Source of the DNA: Lachnospiraceae bacterium
GTDB taxonomy: Bacteria; Bacillota_A; Clostridia; Lachnospirales; Lachnospiraceae
DNA length: 18,386 nucleotides
NCBI GenBank assembly: GCA_017391465.1
Contig: JAFOYH010000099.1
Span: 1-18,386 of the forward strand
Reading direction: 5' to 3'
Part shown: in pieces, positions 15,141 to 18,386 of the stretch
Layout: every line of letters begins with the position of its first letter
Numbering within the stretch: the stretch's first letter is position 1
The notes under the pieces: model-generated
Seen by the model: only the letters and a program-made list of their open reading frames with translations
Database searches by the model: none
Told to the model about the DNA's origin: nothing
Made by a program: the position numbers and the translations under genes

Positions 15141-15146
15141 AAGGGG
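15141..15146 (+). promoter_or_regulatory. Ribosome site for the double ATPase gene
   Basis: AAGGGG is 12 bases before ATG 15159. The reading frame stays open back to a TTG at 15135, but that codon has no purine-rich site ahead of it. Confidence 0.5.
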
Positions 15147-15158
15147 AAAGCAGGTGGT

Positions 15159-16703
15159 ATGTTGAGTACGAATTATGTCGTAGAAATGAAGGATATCAAA
15201 AAGTCCTTTGGTGATGTACATGCCGTTAGAAATGGACAGTTTACATTGAAAAAAGGTGAAGTACATTCCTTGATTGGCGAAAATGGTGCAGGGAAGTCCA
15301 CAATGATGAAACTGCTCTACGGAATGTATCCACATGATGAAGGCGAGATCAAGATTAATGGCAAGGTGTATGAGCACTTGAATCCAAAGATTACGATTGA
15401 AGCCGGTGTAGGTATGGTTCATCAGGAATTCATGCTTGTTAATGAACTGACTGTATTGGAGAATATTATTCTTGGCTTCGAACCAAAGAAGGGTTTGACA
15501 ATTGATTTTGACGCAGCTAGAAAGATGGCTCAGAAATATATCGACCAGTATGATATGGATGTTCAGTTAGATAAAAAGATTGCACAGATTTCTGTCGGTG
15601 AAGCACAGCGTGTAGAGATTATCAAGATTCTTGCCAGAGGTGCAGAAATTATTATTTTGGACGAGCCAACAGCCGTTCTTACACCACAGGAAGCGAAGAG
15701 ACTCTTCGAAATCTTGAAGAATCTTAAGGAAGATGGTAAATCTGTTGTTTTCATTTCTCATAAATTAAATGAAGTTATGGAAATTAGTGACCGTATCTCC
15801 TGTATGAAACAGGGTCAGTATACAGGTACTGTAAATAAATCCGAAACAAACCCAACAGAATTAACAAAGATGATGGTTGGACGTGAAGTCATCTTAAATA
15901 TCGAAAAGAAAACAGCGCATCAGGGCGGTGTTGTTCTTGATGTTAAAGATGTATGGACTTCCGGTGAAAAAGAAATCAGTAAGATCCGTGGCATTTCCTT
16001 TGATGTTAAAGCTGGTGAAATCGTAGGTATCGCCGGTATCGATGGCAATGGTCAGAGTGAGCTTATTGAAGCAATCGCAGGTCTTCGTAAGGTTGAAAAA
16101 GGTAATGTTATCCTTGATGGTGTTGACATTACAAATAAGACTGTAAAACAGATTCGTGATGCAGGATTGACACATATTCCAGAAGACCGTAATACACGCG
16201 GTTTGAACCGAGAATTTACTATCGGTGAGAACCTTGTTGAAGTCGAATTAAAAGGTGCGCCAATCGTTAAAGGCGGTATTGTAAATTATGCTGCAATTAA
16301 TGAAAGAGCTGAAGCGATGATTGAGAAGTTTGATATTCGTCCGGCAAAGGGAACTCTTCCAACATCAGCTCTCTCCGGCGGTAATGCTCAGAAGGTCGTT
16401 GTTGCCAGAGAGGTTAACCTTGGCGGCAAATTATTGATCGCTTCCCAGCCAACACGTGGTGTTGACGTTGGTGCGATTGAATCGATTCGTAAAATTATCC
16501 AGGAAGTTAAAGAAAAAGGTCTTGGTGTATTATTAGTTTCTGCGGAATTAGAAGAAGTTATGTCTCTTTCTGATCGTATTATTGTTATGCATGAAGGTAA
16601 GATTACAGGTCGCCTTATGGCAGATGAAGCGGATGAAGAAACAATCGGTCTTCTTATGATGGGCGGCCATGATGCGGAAGAGAAAGGAGCACAACATGAA
16701 TAA
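15159..16703 (+). CDS. Nucleoside/simple-sugar ABC transporter, double ATP-binding protein
   Basis: 514 residues with two fused ATPase domains, as in the ribose/BMP importer class (YufO/NupO, RbsA type). Domain 1: Walker A GENGAGKST (40-48), signature ISVGE (144-148), Walker B ILDEP (D168-E169), then FISHKLNEV. Domain 2: a degenerate Walker A GIDGNGQSE with Gln in place of the catalytic Lys, signature LSGGN (405-409), SQPTRGVDVGA as degenerate Walker B, and VSAELEEVMSLSDRI. The altered second site is normal for this class, so ATP hydrolysis is expected mainly at one composite site. Start chosen at ATG 15159; the open frame back to TTG 15135 (522 residues) lacks a ribosome site. The end overlaps the next gene by 8 bases, indicating coupling. 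Confidence 0.95.
   Translation: MLSTNYVVEMKDIKKSFGDVHAVRNGQFTLKKGEVHSLIGENGAGKSTMMKLLYGMYPHDEGEIKINGKVYEHLNPKITIEAGVGMVHQEFMLVNELTVLENIILGFEPKKGLTIDFDAARKMAQKYIDQYDMDVQLDKKIAQISVGEAQRVEIIKILARGAEIIILDEPTAVLTPQEAKRLFEILKNLKEDGKSVVFISHKLNEVMEISDRISCMKQGQYTGTVNKSETNPTELTKMMVGREVILNIEKKTAHQGGVVLDVKDVWTSGEKEISKIRGISFDVKAGEIVGIAGIDGNGQSELIEAIAGLRKVEKGNVILDGVDITNKTVKQIRDAGLTHIPEDRNTRGLNREFTIGENLVEVELKGAPIVKGGIVNYAAINERAEAMIEKFDIRPAKGTLPTSALSGGNAQKVVVAREVNLGGKLLIASQPTRGVDVGAIESIRKIIQEVKEKGLGVLLVSAELEEVMSLSDRIIVMHEGKITGRLMADEADEETIGLLMMGGHDAEEKGAQHE
16684..16689 (+). promoter_or_regulatory. Ribosome site deciding the first permease start
   Basis: AAGGAG, inside the end of the ATPase gene, is 6 bases before ATG 16696. 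The earlier in-frame ATGs at 16669 and 16672 lack such a site and would lie deeper in the upstream gene. Confidence 0.75.
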
Positions 16704-17733
16704 AAAGAAAATTGAATTAAAAAGTGTTGCTAATGTCCTTCTTCCATTGATTTTGGCACTTCTTGTTGGAACAATTATTATTGTTCTCATGGGAGAAAAT
16801 CCTGTAGAAGCTTATGCAGCTCTGATTCAGGGGGCATTTAAAGGTAAATTAAAATTAGGTACAACATTAGCCAGCTTTACACCATTGTTATTAACATCTA
16901 CTGCGTTTATCATTGCAGCAAAAGCAGGTGCGTTTAACGTCGGTGTGGAAGGTGAAGTTTTACTTGGAGGTATTGCAGCAGCGTATATTGGCATTAACTG
17001 GACATTTCTTCCAGCACCTTTACTCATTGTTGCATGTTTTATCGGTGCAATCGTCGTTTCTGCTTTGTGGGCGCTTATTCCAGCAGCTCTTAAAGTGTAC
17101 TACAATGTATCGGAAGTATGTTCGACGATTCTTTTGAACTCTGTTGCACTTTATATTACAAACTATCTTGTAAGCGGTCCTATGAGTGCCGGTGCAGCGA
17201 ATGCTCAGTCTCATCCGGTAGCAGCGCCTCTTACACAGATCATGAAACCAAGTTCTTTGAACACAGGTATTTTTATTGCCATTGCAGTAACTGTGCTTAT
17301 TGTTTTAATGTTAAATAAGACAACACTTGGTTTAAAGATTCGTATGGTTGGTACAAATCCAGAGAATGCTGAATTTGCTGGTATCAATCCAAAACATATT
17401 TTTATGAAAGCTATGATGCTCTCCGGTGCGCTTGGCGGTATTGCAGGATGTATCGAAGTTCTCGGTGTTCATGGATACTTCTTAAATAACTTTGCATCAG
17501 GTCTTGGTACAAATGGTATGCTTGCAGCGCTTATTGCAAACAACAATATCATTACAGCACCAATCATTTCCTTCTTCATCGCAGTTCTTAGATCCGGTGC
17601 GATGGGTATGCAGCAGGCAACAAGTGTTCCAAAATCTCTTGTAGATACAATCACAGCGGTATTTATTATTTTCGCTTGTATGCAGCTTGTTGGTAATATC
17701 AAAAAGAAGAAAAAAGTTTCTAAAGAAGCATAG
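16696..17733 (+). CDS. Nucleoside ABC transporter permease (BPD_transp_2, NupP-like)
   Basis: 345 residues from ATG 16696. A membrane channel subunit with about eight or more hydrophobic segments. It belongs to the ribose/branched-chain type permease family: FNVGVEGEVLLGG (residue about 80 onward), VSEVCSTILLNSVALYITNYL, LGLKIRMVGTNPENAEFAGINPKH, MLSGALGGIAGCIEVLG. These match the YufP/NupP permeases paired with BMP-type receptors. The positively charged N-terminus (MNKKKIELK) and C-terminus (KKKKKVSKEA) point to both ends being cytoplasmic. It overlaps the ATPase gene by 8 bases. The next permease gene starts 15 bases after its stop, and the stop codon is part of that gene's ribosome site (TAGGAGGGAGG). 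Confidence 0.94.
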   Translation: MNKKKIELKSVANVLLPLILALLVGTIIIVLMGENPVEAYAALIQGAFKGKLKLGTTLASFTPLLLTSTAFIIAAKAGAFNVGVEGEVLLGGIAAAYIGINWTFLPAPLLIVACFIGAIVVSALWALIPAALKVYYNVSEVCSTILLNSVALYITNYLVSGPMSAGAANAQSHPVAAPLTQIMKPSSLNTGIFIAIAVTVLIVLMLNKTTLGLKIRMVGTNPENAEFAGINPKHIFMKAMMLSGALGGIAGCIEVLGVHGYFLNNFASGLGTNGMLAALIANNNIITAPIISFFIAVLRSGAMGMQQATSVPKSLVDTITAVFIIFACMQLVGNIKKKKKVSKEA

Positions 17734-17748
17734 GAGGGAGGCAGAGTT

Positions 17749-18386
17749 ATGGATTTTAGTAATATTTTTAACGCATCATTGATTTATGCGACATTTCGTT
17801 CTGCTACACCTATCATTTATGCAGCACTTTGTGCAGCGATCACACAGCAGGCGGATATCTTAAATATCGGTACTGAAGGTATCATGTTGATTGGCGCATT
17901 TATGGCTGTTGCTGTAAGTTATCTTACAGGAAGCTGGGCTCTTGGTGTTGTTGTTGCCATGATTTCCGGTTTGATTATTGCTATGGTCATGGCTGTGGGT
18001 AATATTAAATTTAAAGCAGATATTTGTGCGATTGGTATGGGTATCAATATGTTTGCACTTGCTATTACAAAGTTCTTGTTAAATGCATGGCTTGGACAGA
18101 GCGGTACATTCATGAGCCCAGACATCAAATCAATTCCAAAAGTAAGTCTTCCATTCTTGGAAGGAATACCATTCCTTAATGATATTTTCAATAACTGGTA
18201 TATTACTGAATGGTTTGTAATTATTTTGATCGCAGTTCTCTGGTTTGTGTTCTACAAAACTGTATGGGGTCTTCGACTCAGAGCAGTAGGACGTATGCCT
18301 ATGGCAGCTCAGACAGCTGGTATTAATGTTGAAATGATGAAATATCAGGCAATCGCTATTTCCGGTTTGGTTGGCGGTCTTGCAGG
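17749..18386 (+). CDS. Nucleoside ABC transporter permease (NupQ-like), 3' end cut off
   Basis: 212 complete codons are visible from ATG 17749 to the window edge, with no stop. It is the second channel subunit, same family as the previous gene: DILNIGTEGIMLIGAFMAV (residues about 35-53, equivalent to FNVGVEGEVLLGG), DICAIGMGINMFALAITKFLL, then WGLRLRAVGRMPMAAQTAGINVEMMKYQAIAISGLVGG. In NupQ-like proteins (about 300-320 residues) roughly 100 more residues would follow. GGAGGGAGG (17733-17741) gives a strong ribosome site at proper distance. The two permeases, receptor and double ATPase complete a four-gene importer. Confidence 0.93.
   Translation, partial: MDFSNIFNASLIYATFRSATPIIYAALCAAITQQADILNIGTEGIMLIGAFMAVAVSYLTGSWALGVVVAMISGLIIAMVMAVGNIKFKADICAIGMGINMFALAITKFLLNAWLGQSGTFMSPDIKSIPKVSLPFLEGIPFLNDIFNNWYITEWFVIILIAVLWFVFYKTVWGLRLRAVGRMPMAAQTAGINVEMMKYQAIAISGLVGGLA

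Noticed and set aside
15135..15158. TTG 15135 as start of the double ATPase
   Set aside because: No purine-rich site precedes it and the extra residues (KKGKAGG) match nothing expected; ATG 15159 is preferred, with moderate certainty.
16669..16695. ATG 16669 as start of the first nucleoside permease
   Set aside because: No ribosome site; AAGGAG is correctly placed for ATG 16696.

Overview
The window looks like an ordinary chromosomal segment of a low-GC Gram-positive anaerobe, most likely a Clostridia member of the Lachnospiraceae type. This is inferred from purine-rich AGGAGG-like ribosome sites, AT-rich intergenic DNA, U-tailed intrinsic terminators, lipoprotein-type binding proteins and the form of the seryl-tRNA synthetase. 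No rRNA, tRNA, CRISPR array, phage gene or insertion sequence was seen. I did not find a clearly novel system; the interest is mainly regulatory.

Layout. (1) 1-1052: the C-terminal three quarters of serS with its terminator. (2) 1172-2520: a single-gene unit encoding an Rpn/PD-(D/E)XK family protein, with a promoter, a hairpin-rich leader, a coiled-coil tail made of 21-bp repeats, and a terminator. (3) 2558-3367, minus strand: a glycerophosphodiester phosphodiesterase. (4) 3640-10653: a six-gene malto-oligosaccharide-type operon encoding a binding lipoprotein, two permeases, a LacI-family regulator, a MalK/MsmK-like ATPase and 4-alpha-glucanotransferase. It has a promoter, a perfect palindromic operator, an internal terminator after the binding-protein gene and a final terminator. 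(5) 10675-11905: a PfkB-family sugar or nucleoside kinase, convergent with (6) udk, uridine kinase, minus strand, 11987-12607; the two share a perfect 22-bp bidirectional terminator. (7) 12797-13795: a nucleoside hydrolase divergent from udk. (8) 13888-18386: a nucleoside-type ABC importer encoding a BMP-family lipoprotein, a double ATPase and two permeases; the last gene runs off the window.

How the genes work together. Region 4 imports a sugar, probably malto-oligosaccharides, and MalQ rearranges it in the cytoplasm. The LacI protein encoded in the operon is the obvious candidate to bind the operator just downstream of the promoter. Regions 5-8 form a nucleoside uptake and salvage neighbourhood. 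The BMP/ABC system would import nucleosides, the hydrolase would split them to base and ribose, Udk would phosphorylate uridine or cytidine, and the PfkB kinase may act on ribose or a nucleoside. In both importer operons a hairpin follows the binding-protein gene, which fits excess production of the binding protein over the membrane parts.
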